NCBI GenBank assembly: GCA_024278345.1
Contig: JAJRTK010000038.1
Location: forward strand, 1 to 38,147
Direction of reading: 5' to 3'
Source of the DNA: a bacterium
Lineage (GTDB): Bacteria; CSSED10-310; JAJRTK01
DNA: 38,147 nt
Below are positions 25,241-33,732 of the stretch, in pieces. The notes under the pieces were generated by a model that was not told the origin of the DNA, ran no database searches, and saw only the letters and a list, made by a program, of their open reading frames with translations. Position numbers and translations under genes: made by a program. How positions within the stretch are numbered: position 1 is the stretch's first letter; each line of letters begins with the position of its first letter.

Positions 25241-26692
25241 CTAGGGGCCTGCCGTGGCCAGATGTTCCCGGAGGAGCTGCTGCTTGAGTTGCCAGAGCCC
25301 CTTCGTCAGTCCAAGCCACGCTAGTTCCGGGTTCTTGAGGCGAAGATGCTGGGGATCGAGCTTGGAAAGTTGCTCCAAAGTTCTTTGCTTTAGCTGGGAT
25401 AGCGGCTCAACCTCCCTTACTTGCTTCCCATTCCGAAGAACTGGCTGCAACAATCTTTCTAACCGCCATTCTCCCTCAAAGATTCGTCGGACGTGGGGTA
25501 AGGTCCGGTGGCGGGTCTCAAAACATCCTGATTCGGGGACGGATTCATGAGCCAAGGCCAAGAGATCGCCCAACCACTTTCCCTTTGGACTGAAGAGGCG
25601 ATAGAGTTCCTTGACCCCGGGGTCGGTGATCTTGGCGATGTTATTCGCCACCTTGATTCTTGGTTCCATGGTCCCACCGTTGTCTGCCGCCGCCAGCTTG
25701 TAAACGCCTCCCAGGGCAGGGCAGTCTTTGGACGTCGCAAGACTTGTACCAACTCCCCAGATATCGATCTTAGACCCTTGGTTCTTGAGATCCTGGATCA
25801 AATACTCATCCAAATCATTGGAAGCGACGATCTTTGCATACCTTAGCCCCGCCTGGTCCAAAAGCTGCCGGGCTCCCCGGCTCAAGAGCGTCAGGTCGCC
25901 GCTGTCAAGGCGGATGCCAACGAATCGATGTCCTTGACTTTCAAGTTCCTTGGCCACCACGATGGCATTGGGAACTCCGCTTTTCAACGTGTCGTACGTG
26001 TCCACAAGAAGGAGGCAGCTATCGGGGTAGGCTGATCCATAAGCTCGGAACGCCTCCAATTCTGTCGGAAACGACATGATCCAAGAATGCGCCATCGTCC
26101 CCTTGACTGGAATCCCAAACCTTTTTCCAGCCAGACTATTCGAGGTTGCGCCCACCCCGCCAATAAATGCCGCCCGCGAAGCACTCAGGGCCCCATCAGC
26201 CCCCTGTGCCCTCCGCGATCCAAATTCGAGCACCGGATCTCCGGCTGCTGCCTGCACGATACGCGCCGCCTTCGTCGCGATGAGGGTCTGGAAATTCACC
26301 TGGTTCAAAAGTGCCGTCTCGATGAGCTGCGCTTCCCAAAGGGGAGCCGTTACTCGTAGGAGCGGCTCGTGAGGCAAAACCACCGTTCCTTCCGGTACCG
26401 CATCAATGTCTCCCGTAAAACGAAAACTCCCCAACGCGCTGATGAATTCATCGGGGAAAATTCCCAGGCCCCGAAGATAGGCCAGTTCGTCCGGTCCAAA
26501 ACGGATGTTCAGCACGTAGTCGATGGCCGACTCCAGCCCCGCCGCGATACAATAGCCTCCGCCCCTCGGCACCGAGCGGAAGAAAAGGTCGAAGACCACC
26601 CGCTGTCCGTGTCTGCCATGGGCCCAATACCCTCCCATCATTGTCAGCTCGTAAAAGTCCGTGAGAAGCGTATAATTTTCAATCCGTTCCAT
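25241..26692 (-). CDS. pncB: nicotinate phosphoribosyltransferase
   Basis: Salvages nicotinate to nicotinate mononucleotide for NAD synthesis. The 483-residue product has the family start NYTLLTDFYELTMMGGYW, FRSVPRGGGY, LEFGSRRAQG, GTMAHSWIMSF, LLVDTYDTLKSG (PRPP-binding region), GIRLDSGDL and IWGVGTSLATS. GGAGGGG lies 5-11 bases before ATG 26692, which is chosen over the longer frame at 26731. It is the first gene of a pair with the CPBP protease. Confidence 0.94.
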   Translation of the reverse strand: MERIENYTLLTDFYELTMMGGYWAHGRHGQRVVFDLFFRSVPRGGGYCIAAGLESAIDYVLNIRFGPDELAYLRGLGIFPDEFISALGSFRFTGDIDAVPEGTVVLPHEPLLRVTAPLWEAQLIETALLNQVNFQTLIATKAARIVQAAAGDPVLEFGSRRAQGADGALSASRAAFIGGVGATSNSLAGKRFGIPVKGTMAHSWIMSFPTELEAFRAYGSAYPDSCLLLVDTYDTLKSGVPNAIVVAKELESQGHRFVGIRLDSGDLTLLSRGARQLLDQAGLRYAKIVASNDLDEYLIQDLKNQGSKIDIWGVGTSLATSKDCPALGGVYKLAAADNGGTMEPRIKVANNIAKITDPGVKELYRLFSPKGKWLGDLLALAHESVPESGCFETRHRTLPHVRRIFEGEWRLERLLQPVLRNGKQVREVEPLSQLKQRTLEQLSKLDPQHLRLKNPELAWLGLTKGLWQLKQQLLREHLATAGP

Positions 26693-27042
26693 CTTTTTCC
26701 CCTCCAAGAGGCTTTCGTTCACTGCCCTCAAAATACCCCGCCGCGAACGCCTGTTTCACCAGCTCACCCCCATCAACCCATAGGCCAGTTGAGTTCAACC
26801 TGCAACCCCGATTAAACTAGTGGTGCTCTCAAATCGTTTGCCGAGATCTTTTCCGCGGTTCAGGAGGCCATGGATATCGGTTCTGGCCTGTTCAATGATC
26901 GAAACAAACCCAAAGCACCTGTTTTTTCGGGTTGACTTCCGCTCGCGGCGGCGGCAGTCCGTCCGCCGCCACTCGCCCATTAACGCCCTTCGACGGAATA
27001 TCGCGCCAAAAACGCGACACCGCCAAGAACTGAGGATCCGCC
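26693..27042. other. divergent pncB/pta intergenic region
   Basis: A 350-base stretch without genes. It holds the promoters for both directions and copy C of the dispersed element at 26922-26992. No clear promoter boxes stand out. Confidence 0.45.
26922..26992 (-). repeat. dispersed ~70-bp intergenic element, copy C
   Basis: On the minus strand: GGGCGTTAATGGGCGAG, then a perfect 8-bp hairpin (arms GGCGGCGG at 26947-26954 and CCGCCGCC at 26963-26970), then GAGCGGAAGTCAAC and an A-rich tail. The flanks match copies A, B and D while the stem sequence is different. It lies upstream of pta. Confidence 0.6.
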
Positions 27043-28047
27043 ATGTCAATACTCGAGATCTTTCGTACCCGGGCCAAACGCCAACCGAAGAAGATCGTTT
27101 TTCCCGAAGCTCAGGATGCCCGGATTCTACAAGCGGTGAGACGTATCCATGAGGCCGGGGTTGCCCGCCCCATTCTAGTAGGTTCCAAAGGAGCCATCGC
27201 CACGGCATGTTCCAGGGCTGGAGTCACCCTCGATCCCGCCATTCCCCTCTACGATCCGGCTTCCGCTTCGGAAACCGATTCCTTCATCGCGGAATACTAC
27301 CAGCTCCGGAAGGCCAAGGGCATGACCCAAGCCCAAGCACGTCTGGAGATCCGGAGGCCCCTCGTGTTTGGCGCCATGCTCGTAAGGAATCAACTCGCTG
27401 ATGCCTGTATCGCTGGCGCTGCCTGTCCTACGTCCGATACAATCCGCGCCGCTTTGCGGTGCGTAGGCACCGCCATTGGCTCTAAACTTCTGTCGAGCTT
27501 TTTCCTGATGGTCCCCCCGGAATCCTCACCCTTCGCGGGTTCTCCTTTGCTGTTTGCCGATTGCGCCGTGAATCCGGAACCGACGCCGCCCCAGCTTGCT
27601 CAAATCGCCATTCAGACCGCCGCCAGTTTTCGGGCTCTTTTTCCCGATGCCGAGCCGTGCGTCGCTATGCTCTCCTTTAGCACCAAGGGCAGCGCCAGCC
27701 ATCCCAAGGTCGATCTGGTGCGGGAGGCCGCAAGAATCGCAGCCCAAAAAGCACCCCGTCTGGTGCTGGATGGAGAACTCCAGCTCGATGCCGCTATCGT
27801 GGAAAGTATAGCTCACTCCAAGGCCCCCGGTAGTCTTGTTGCCGGGCGTGCCAACATCTTGATTTTCCCCGATCTCTCAGCCGGCAATATTGGCTACAAA
27901 CTAGTGCAACGGTTCGCAAGGGCCGAGGCGATTGGTCCATTCTTCCAGGGACTTGCGGCGCCAGTTAACGATCTGTCCAGAGGGTGCAGCGTCTCGGATA
28001 TCTTCGACACCGCCGCCGTAACCTCCCTGCTGGCGGCCAAAAGCTGA
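27043..28047 (+). CDS. pta: phosphate acetyltransferase
   Basis: Interconverts acetyl-CoA and acetyl phosphate. Single-domain Pta of 334 residues: KKIVFPEAQDARILQAVRRI at the N-terminus, LVFGAMLVRNQLADACIAGA, LLFADCAVNPEPTPPQLAQIAIQTA, MLSFSTKGSASHPKVDLV, LDGELQLDAAIV and a C-terminal PDLSAGNIGYKLVQRFA...GPFFQGLAAPVNDLSRGCS. The regulatory N-terminal domain of long Pta proteins is absent. No acetate kinase gene is in the window. An in-phase methylcrotonyl-CoA carboxylase gene follows after 192 bases. Confidence 0.92.
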   Translation: MSILEIFRTRAKRQPKKIVFPEAQDARILQAVRRIHEAGVARPILVGSKGAIATACSRAGVTLDPAIPLYDPASASETDSFIAEYYQLRKAKGMTQAQARLEIRRPLVFGAMLVRNQLADACIAGAACPTSDTIRAALRCVGTAIGSKLLSSFFLMVPPESSPFAGSPLLFADCAVNPEPTPPQLAQIAIQTAASFRALFPDAEPCVAMLSFSTKGSASHPKVDLVREAARIAAQKAPRLVLDGELQLDAAIVESIAHSKAPGSLVAGRANILIFPDLSAGNIGYKLVQRFARAEAIGPFFQGLAAPVNDLSRGCSVSDIFDTAAVTSLLAAKS

Positions 28048-28239
28048 CCTCGCCAGGTTGCCGGTGGCTTTTGGGCTGTCCCCGCCTCCCCGGCGGCGCT
28101 TGCGCTCTTCCGGACAGATGGATATCTCTGGCCGGGCATGCTGTTTTTTTCCGTTTCTTCTTCTCTCGTTGCCTCTTTCCAGGTCCGGATCTACCCGATG
28201 ACCGTGACCCTCTTTTTGACGCTTTCCCCCGAGGATTCC

Positions 28240-29847
28240 ATGGATCGAATCGAAACGAGAATTACCGCTGGATCAGCCTCGTACAAGGAAAATCTCGACC
28301 ACAATATCCGTCTGGTGGAACAGCTCAGAAAGCGCTTGGCCAAGGTCCGGGAGGGCGGACCCGAAAGACATCGCCGCCGCCATGAGGAGCGCGGAAAGCT
28401 CCTGGTTCGCCGTCGAATCGAGCGGCTTCTCGATCCCGGTTCTCCCTTTTTGGAGGTGGGCGCTTTTGCCGCATGGGACATGTACGGCGGCGAAGCCGCC
28501 GCCGCGGGCGTTGTCACGGGGATTGGCCGAGTATCCGGGCGCGAGATCATGATCGTGGCCAACGATGCCACCGTGAAGGGAGGGAGCTATCTGCCCCTCA
28601 CTGTCAAAAAACACTTGCGAGCCCAGGAAATCGCCCTGGAGAACCATTTGCCCTGTATTTATCTCGTGGACTCCGGCGGCGCGTTTCTTCCCCTCCAGGC
28701 CGAAGTCTTTCCTGATCGGGATCACTTTGGGAGGATCTTCTTCAATCAGGCTCGGATGTCCGCCGCACGGATCCCTCAAATTGCCGTCGTCATGGGGTCA
28801 TGCACGGCTGGAGGGGCCTATGTCCCGGCCATGAGTGACGAATCGGTCATTGTCCGAGGAACCGGAACGATTTTTCTGGCGGGTCCACCCCTGGTCAAGG
28901 CGGCAACGGGGGAAGAGGTTACGGCCGAGGCCCTGGGCGGGGCCGATGTCCACTGCAGGAAATCGGGCGTTGCCGACCACATGGCGGACGATGATGAGCA
29001 CGCGCTTCGAATTTGCCGAAACATCGTGGAAAATCTTGGCGTCAGGGAAACCGCACGGATGGATTCACGGGAGCCCCAGGACCCCGCCTACGATCCCCAC
29101 GAGATCTACGGAATCCTTCCCGCCCACAGCCGCACGCCCTATGATGTGCGGGAGATCATCGCGCGGCTCGTGGATGAAAGCCGGTTTGCTCCTTTCAAAG
29201 AGCTTTACGGGGCGACTCTTGTGTGTGGATTCGCCAGGATCCACGGGTATCTGGTTGGTATTTTGGCAAACAACGGAGTCCTCTTTTCCGAAAGTGCCAT
29301 GAAGGGTGCCCATTTTGTCGAGCTTTGCGGGCAGCGTGGGATTCCTCTCATCTTCCTGCAAAACATCACCGGCTTCATGGTCGGCCGACGCTACGAGGAG
29401 GGAGGCATCGCTAAGGACGGCGCCAAAATGGTGCAGGCCGTGGCAACCGTTCAGGTCCCCAAAATCACCGTCATCATCGGAGGGAGCTTCGGCGCCGGCA
29501 ACTACGGAATGTGCGGTCGCGCCTACCAGCCCCGCTTTCTCTTCATCTGGCCAGGCGCCAGAATCTCCGTCATGGGAGGAGAGCAGGCCGCTGGAGTTCT
29601 CGCCACCGTCAAGCGGGATCAGCTTCAGGCCAAAGGGCGGGAACTCTCCGCCGAAGAAGAGATGAGCATCCGGGAACCGATCCTCCAAAAATACGAAACA
29701 GAAGGCAACCCGTACTACAGCTCCGCAAGGCTCTGGGATGACGGCATTATCGAGCCTGCTCAGACCCGGGACGTTCTAGGGTTAGCCCTGGCCACGACTC
29801 TGGGGGCTCCATTCGGGGCTCCAGGGTGGCCGGTCTTTCGGATGTAG
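28240..29847 (+). CDS. mccB: methylcrotonyl-CoA carboxylase, carboxyltransferase (beta) subunit
   Basis: Transfers the carboxyl group from biotin to 3-methylcrotonyl-CoA in leucine breakdown. The 535-residue product is the normal family length. It shows [78 protein letters not shown], and the C-terminal [43 protein letters not shown]. These are hallmarks of MccB rather than propionyl- or acetyl-CoA carboxylase. GAGGA precedes ATG 28240; the frame open from 28138 lacks a start signal. The alpha-subunit genes lie 4 kb downstream, beyond an opposite-strand pair. Confidence 0.93.
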   Translation: MDRIETRITAGSASYKENLDHNIRLVEQLRKRLAKVREGGPERHRRRHEERGKLLVRRRIERLLDPGSPFLEVGAFAAWDMYGGEAAAAGVVTGIGRVSGREIMIVANDATVKGGSYLPLTVKKHLRAQEIALENHLPCIYLVDSGGAFLPLQAEVFPDRDHFGRIFFNQARMSAARIPQIAVVMGSCTAGGAYVPAMSDESVIVRGTGTIFLAGPPLVKAATGEEVTAEALGGADVHCRKSGVADHMADDDEHALRICRNIVENLGVRETARMDSREPQDPAYDPHEIYGILPAHSRTPYDVREIIARLVDESRFAPFKELYGATLVCGFARIHGYLVGILANNGVLFSESAMKGAHFVELCGQRGIPLIFLQNITGFMVGRRYEEGGIAKDGAKMVQAVATVQVPKITVIIGGSFGAGNYGMCGRAYQPRFLFIWPGARISVMGGEQAAGVLATVKRDQLQAKGRELSAEEEMSIREPILQKYETEGNPYYSSARLWDDGIIEPAQTRDVLGLALATTLGAPFGAPGWPVFRM

Positions 29848-29895
29848 AACCCGACTTTTCCGGATTGTTCCACCTAAGCAGGGCACGGATTCCCT

Positions 29896-29950
29896 TCCCC
29901 GTCCGCTGCGGTTCCTGCCGCCGCGAGCGGACACAACCAAAAAGAAAGCG
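29896..29950 (+). repeat. dispersed ~70-bp intergenic element, copy E (partial)
   Basis: GTCCGC and GCGGAC form the outer stem around a GCGG...CCGC inner stem, followed by the conserved tail GAGCGGACACAACCAAAAAGAAAGCG. The left flank of the family is not recognisable. It sits between the convergent mccB and TPR genes. Confidence 0.5.
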
Positions 29951-30009
29951 CCTTCTCAGAATGGTGCTCCTCTTGCGGAACGCCGCCGAATGTTCCCGCC
30001 GGCGCCGGT

Positions 30010-30852
30010 TCAGAAGGCCGTTTCCAGGGCAGTCTCTTCTTCACCTCCCGATTCGTCGGCAAGCTGCTCCAGCACGCCCAGAAGAATCTTTGCTCGCAGG
30101 GCGTAGGGATCTTCGTCGTCGGGATCGAGCTCAACCGCAGCCACGAGATCCTGGACCGCAAGTTCCAGCTCACTGTGCTTCATGAGCAGCTCCGCACGCT
30201 CCAGCCGCGCCTGGATCAGGTTCTGGTTCAGAAAAATCGCCCGATCCAGCTCCAGCATGGCCCGGTAATCGTTATCCTCTTGAAGGAAGCAGAGACCGAG
30301 GCAGAGATGGAGCCATGAGTCCGTTGGTTCCATTACCACGAGGCCTTCGAAGATCGCCCGCGCTTTCGCGTAGTGCCCCTGTTTGTAAAAATTGTTTCCC
30401 AGCTCAGCCAAGGAGTAAACTTCCTCGTGGCTGATCTCCTCTAGCTCCGCAAGAGTAATATTCCCCATAAGGAACTGCTGGAGCCGCTCTTGCTCCGTCA
30501 GGCCGTCGAGAGGATCGAGAGGGAAACCCTCCTCATCCAGAAGCTCTTCCGTCGCCGTGTCAGCAAGGCTCGGCTGCGGCTTTTGAGAAAGCTGTTCCTG
30601 AGCCTGATGCATCCGCCGAGTCACGGAAAATTGCGAAATCGACATCAGCCCCGGTCGCGTATTAAGCCAGGCCTCCTTTGGGGGAGGTTGGATTCCGTAA
30701 TGTGGCATTGCGGAACCGCTCTTGGGACGGGGGGGAAGGCTTCGGGATTTCGGAAACCTCTGTTGCGCTCGGGCCAAGCGTGGGTCGAGGTCAGGAGATT
30801 CTTTCCCTTCCGGTGGTACCGGATGGGATCCTTTTCTTGTGTCATCGGCCAT
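30010..30852 (-). CDS. TPR protein resembling LcrH/SycD type III secretion chaperones
   Basis: About 280 residues. The N-terminal ~110 residues are basic, Pro-rich and probably disordered. From about residue 118, a segment LTEQERLQQFLMGNITLAELEEISHEEVYSLAELGNNFYKQGHYAKARAIFEGLVVMEPTDSW matches the LcrH/SycD pattern (start helix, iSxexLYSLA, then TPRs of the form YxqGxYexAxxiFxxL). Three TPR units are visible, ending in an acidic tail. SycD-type proteins bind translocators or effectors. No secretion apparatus is in this window. AAGGG lies 9 bases before ATG 30852 (ATG 30858 is too close). The adjacent DUF1521 gene is on the same strand but separated by a terminator. Confidence 0.6.
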   Translation of the reverse strand: MADDTRKGSHPVPPEGKESPDLDPRLARAQQRFPKSRSLPPRPKSGSAMPHYGIQPPPKEAWLNTRPGLMSISQFSVTRRMHQAQEQLSQKPQPSLADTATEELLDEEGFPLDPLDGLTEQERLQQFLMGNITLAELEEISHEEVYSLAELGNNFYKQGHYAKARAIFEGLVVMEPTDSWLHLCLGLCFLQEDNDYRAMLELDRAIFLNQNLIQARLERAELLMKHSELELAVQDLVAAVELDPDDEDPYALRAKILLGVLEQLADESGGEEETALETAF

Positions 30853-31001
30853 TGGCATCTACCCTTCAAGAGAATCCAACCTCAAGGTTTTGGAGATCTT
30901 CTGAAACGAGCCATTCTAGAGTTCACGTTCCGGCTGAGTACCGCTTCAAGGCTACACGGACGAAGACTCTTTTGTCCAGCCTTTCATAAGGGGGACCAGG
31001 T

Positions 31002-31050
31002 CATCGGTGGTGGGCGAAGGCGACTCTTCCTTCGGCTGTTCCCGACCACC
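31002..31050. repeat. hairpin-forming repeat related to 19645-19658
   Basis: CATCGGTGGTGGGC (31002-31015) is paired by an imperfect complementary arm (GACCACCAATG, near 31043-31053), giving a REP-like stem. The first 14 bases and following CGACTC recur at 19645-19668. Confidence 0.4.
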
Positions 31051-31065
31051 AATGGCTGGGCACGC

Positions 31066-31092
31066 AAAAGGCGGGGCGTCATGCCCCGCCTC
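31066..31092 (-). terminator. Rho-independent terminator downstream of the DUF1521 gene
   Basis: On the minus strand GGCGGGGC-ATGAC-GCCCCGCC forms a perfect 8-bp GC stem followed by TTTTGCGTG, 33 bases past the stop at 31125. It is a strong canonical terminator separating this gene from the TPR gene. Confidence 0.85.
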
Positions 31093-31124
31093 CAAGGTAT
31101 CTGGGAAGTGTCTGATAATCTCGG

Positions 31125-32453
31125 TCAATAGGTGCTGAGCGCTTCAATGGAGACATTGTAGGAGACGAAAACTTCATGAGCTCCGCTTGTGGCCGAGCCA
31201 ATGTAGTCAGCGGCGGAACCGGCGAGCCCCGCACTTCCCCACCCGTTGGAGTCGGTCGCCTTGAGCGTTTCGCGCTGCGGCGTCGGGTTGAAGTCGAATT
31301 CGCCGTAGAGGCTGATCCCACCAAATGCTCCGCCGACGTCACCAAGGGTGCTGTTGCCCCAGTCATTGCTGTCTGAACCGAAGGCCCCGCGCCCTTCATG
31401 GCAATCAAACGCCGTACCTGTGGCCGATGCCTGGAAGTCCGTGTTCAGGGCCGGTCCCCGCTCGTCGAACGAGGGGGTGCCACCGGCACCAATCCAGTCA
31501 TTGGAATCCCGAATCGGAATCTGTTTGTTCTCCCAAACCGTCTTGAACTCCTTGACGAGCTTTGTCTTGAACTCCGTGACAGTCGCGGTCTTAAAGCCGC
31601 GAATCGTCTTGGTTGGCACGTGAAGAGCCCGCGCCCCCACGCGACCCTTGCCCACTCGCGCCCCGGTTCGCCACGAGCCGCTACGGACCCGACCGGAAAC
31701 ACTCTCATGCTTGGTCAAGCGCCCTCGATAAGCTAGCTGCGCACCATTGCCGACAACGTCCAGAACATCGCCCTTGGACGTGCGTGCCGCATGGGCCCAT
31801 CCATCAGACTTGATGCCAGAGCTTCGGGTTCGGCCCGTTCGTCCTGTTCCCCCTCGGCCATTGGACATCGTCACGTGCTTGCTTCCGTTGTAGATCTCAA
31901 GCTTACCCAAAAGACCGTTGGCGGCCAGTTTCCCGCGACCGTTATAGGCTTTCATCGTGATCCGTGTGCCATCCGGCAGCATAAAGGTCGTCGTGCCCTT
32001 GCGAAAATCGATATTCTGCTTTCCACCGCGGCCATTGGAGCTAGAGATGTGGGGGTCGCCCCACACCTTGATCTGCTTGCCGTTTGGCGCCGTGATGTAG
32101 GCTGTCGTTCCTTGCATCCGGACTTTGTAGCCACCAGGAGTCGTGACCGTGTTGCCCTTCTTCGACAGTCTGCCGGCATTCCTCATGTCGGGAACCCGGC
32201 GGGTTGTCGGCACGCGGATCTTCTTCTGGACTGCCACGCGAACCATGCGGGTCGTCACGACTGTTTTGGGAACGCGAACGGTCATCTTCGCCCGCGCCCG
32301 AACCCTGGAGCCGCAGCAATGAAGGGCCGATCGAATGGAGGCTTTGGCAAGTTTACCTTTGTTGACATCCGTGGCAACCTTGTCGAGTCCCGACGACAAG
32401 CTTGCCAGTTGCCACCCTTGTGAATCGGCGGGTCGCGATTGAATTTTCGACAT
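31125..32453 (-). CDS. DUF1521 protein with GDPH autocleavage motif (NopE-like)
   Basis: A 442-residue protein. The central region (about 105-240) matches DUF1521: GGYKVRMQGTTAYITAPNGK, then VWGDPHI with the scissile D133-P134 bond, IDFRKGTTTFMLPDGTRITMK, LEIYNGSKHVTMSNG, and SDGWAHAARTSKGDVLDV. In rhizobial NopE1 this domain cleaves itself at GD'PH upon calcium binding and the protein is secreted by type III machinery. The N-terminal ~100 residues are basic and Val/Arg-rich, with no signal peptide. The C-terminal third has three DSN(D/G)W repeats at about 316, 361 and 401. ATG 32453 is preferred because GGGAG stands 8 bases upstream. Cleavage and secretion here are inference. Confidence 0.75.
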   Translation of the reverse strand: MSKIQSRPADSQGWQLASLSSGLDKVATDVNKGKLAKASIRSALHCCGSRVRARAKMTVRVPKTVVTTRMVRVAVQKKIRVPTTRRVPDMRNAGRLSKKGNTVTTPGGYKVRMQGTTAYITAPNGKQIKVWGDPHISSSNGRGGKQNIDFRKGTTTFMLPDGTRITMKAYNGRGKLAANGLLGKLEIYNGSKHVTMSNGRGGTGRTGRTRSSGIKSDGWAHAARTSKGDVLDVVGNGAQLAYRGRLTKHESVSGRVRSGSWRTGARVGKGRVGARALHVPTKTIRGFKTATVTEFKTKLVKEFKTVWENKQIPIRDSNDWIGAGGTPSFDERGPALNTDFQASATGTAFDCHEGRGAFGSDSNDWGNSTLGDVGGAFGGISLYGEFDFNPTPQRETLKATDSNGWGSAGLAGSAADYIGSATSGAHEVFVSYNVSIEALSTY

Positions 32454-32922
32454 ACTCATTTCTCCCAAAACAGGTTTTTCAAGGATTTTCCCACTGTCAG
32501 CTCCCGGCATGCACAACGAACGGGCCTCGTGAACAGAGGAGAGCATCTCCACCTAAGCGCGATGCCTTCACCCCTTGGCCTTCAGCAGGGCTTTTGGAAA
32601 CCTCGGCACCCCCAACTTTAGCACGTAATCACATGGGCGGGTATCCTGTCACCCACTGGCATAAAATTCGCTTCCAAAATCGGCGGGTCTCAAGGCTTCT
32701 TTCCTCTTATCGGCTGTTTTCCGATTTTGGTGCTTCGATTTTGTCACCGCATGGTGACCTGTTTTCTGAGAGTTCACTGCCAGTGACGAGGGCTGAGGCT
32801 TGACCGCCCGTTTGAGGGTTGCTAGCTTCGAACGCGAATTTTCACCATTTCCGCAGTGAAGACAAAGACAATCGGCGTGTGGAACCAAGCATCCGGTTGC
32901 AGGCAGAACGAGGCTCGAAATA
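32454..32922. other. divergent gap between DUF1521 gene and crotonase gene, with inverted repeats
   Basis: A 469-base stretch with no gene. It contains CCAAAATCGG (32674-32683) and its exact complement CCGATTTTGG (32721-32730), a perfect GTCACC-GCAT-GGTGAC hairpin (32743-32758) and a TCACTG-C-CAGTGA palindrome near 32773-32785. These look like operator or leader structures for the rightward leucine-degradation genes or the leftward DUF1521 gene. Confidence 0.5.
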
Positions 32923-33732
32923 ATGGAGCAGGAACCCCTGAAGCTTATTCTTGAAGGTTCGATCGCTACCGTGACACTGAATCGGCCAGAAGTGCATAAT
33001 GCGTTCGAACCTCGGCTGATCACCCTTCTTGCCGATGTCTTTGGAGAACTCTCCATGAGATCGGACGTTCGGGTTATCGTCCTTGGAGGAGAAGGGCGTT
33101 CTTTCTGTGCCGGTGCCGATTTGACCTGGATGCGGGAAATTGCCGGATATGGCCGGGAACGGAACTCAGAAGATGCTCGTTTGCTGGCGCGAATGTTTCG
33201 GATCATCGACCACTGCCCCAAACCCGTGGTCGGCCGAGTACATGGTGCCGCGATTGGAGGTGGAATGGGCCTCGTGGCAACTTGCGACATAGCGGTTGCA
33301 TCCACCAGAGCTCGCTTTGCCTTTTCGGAGGTCCGCCTCGGTTTGGCCCCCGCGGTCATTTCCCCTTTTGTCTTTGCGAAGATCGGCGGGAGCCGATGCC
33401 GGGAGCTCTTCTTGACGGCGCGACGGTTTGGCCCTGACGAAGCGCTTTCCATGGGATTGGTCCATCGAGTGGTTCCCGAAACCGATATGGATGAGGCTAT
33501 TTCGAAGGTCATCCAGGACCTGCTAGCCGGCGGCCCAGCCGCCCAGACCTCCTGTAAAGAGCTTCTCTACACGATATCCACAACCCACCCCGACGAAGTT
33601 GACGGGATTACGGCGGCAGCCATTGCCGAGCTCCGGGGCGGGGAAGAGGGGCAAGCCGGAATGTCGGCCTTCCTGAAACGAGAGCCAGCCCCGTGGACAA
33701 AGGGCCGGCCACAAAAGAAGGAGTCGCCTTGA
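32923..33732 (+). CDS. methylglutaconyl-CoA hydratase-type enoyl-CoA hydratase
   Basis: Crotonase-fold protein, 269 residues. It shows LNRPEVHNAFEP near the N-terminus, CAGADLTWMR (oxyanion-hole loop, as in the LiuC/AUH group), GAAIGGGMGLVATCDIAVAS and SEVRLGLAPAVISPFVFAKIG. The ISPFV segment after LGLAPA is typical of methylglutaconyl-CoA hydratases. That fits adjacent methylcrotonyl-CoA carboxylase genes, since the enzyme hydrates the carboxylase product. Its TGA overlaps the next ATG (TGATG at 33730-33734). Confidence 0.85.
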   Translation: MEQEPLKLILEGSIATVTLNRPEVHNAFEPRLITLLADVFGELSMRSDVRVIVLGGEGRSFCAGADLTWMREIAGYGRERNSEDARLLARMFRIIDHCPKPVVGRVHGAAIGGGMGLVATCDIAVASTRARFAFSEVRLGLAPAVISPFVFAKIGGSRCRELFLTARRFGPDEALSMGLVHRVVPETDMDEAISKVIQDLLAGGPAAQTSCKELLYTISTTHPDEVDGITAAAIAELRGGEEGQAGMSAFLKREPAPWTKGRPQKKESP

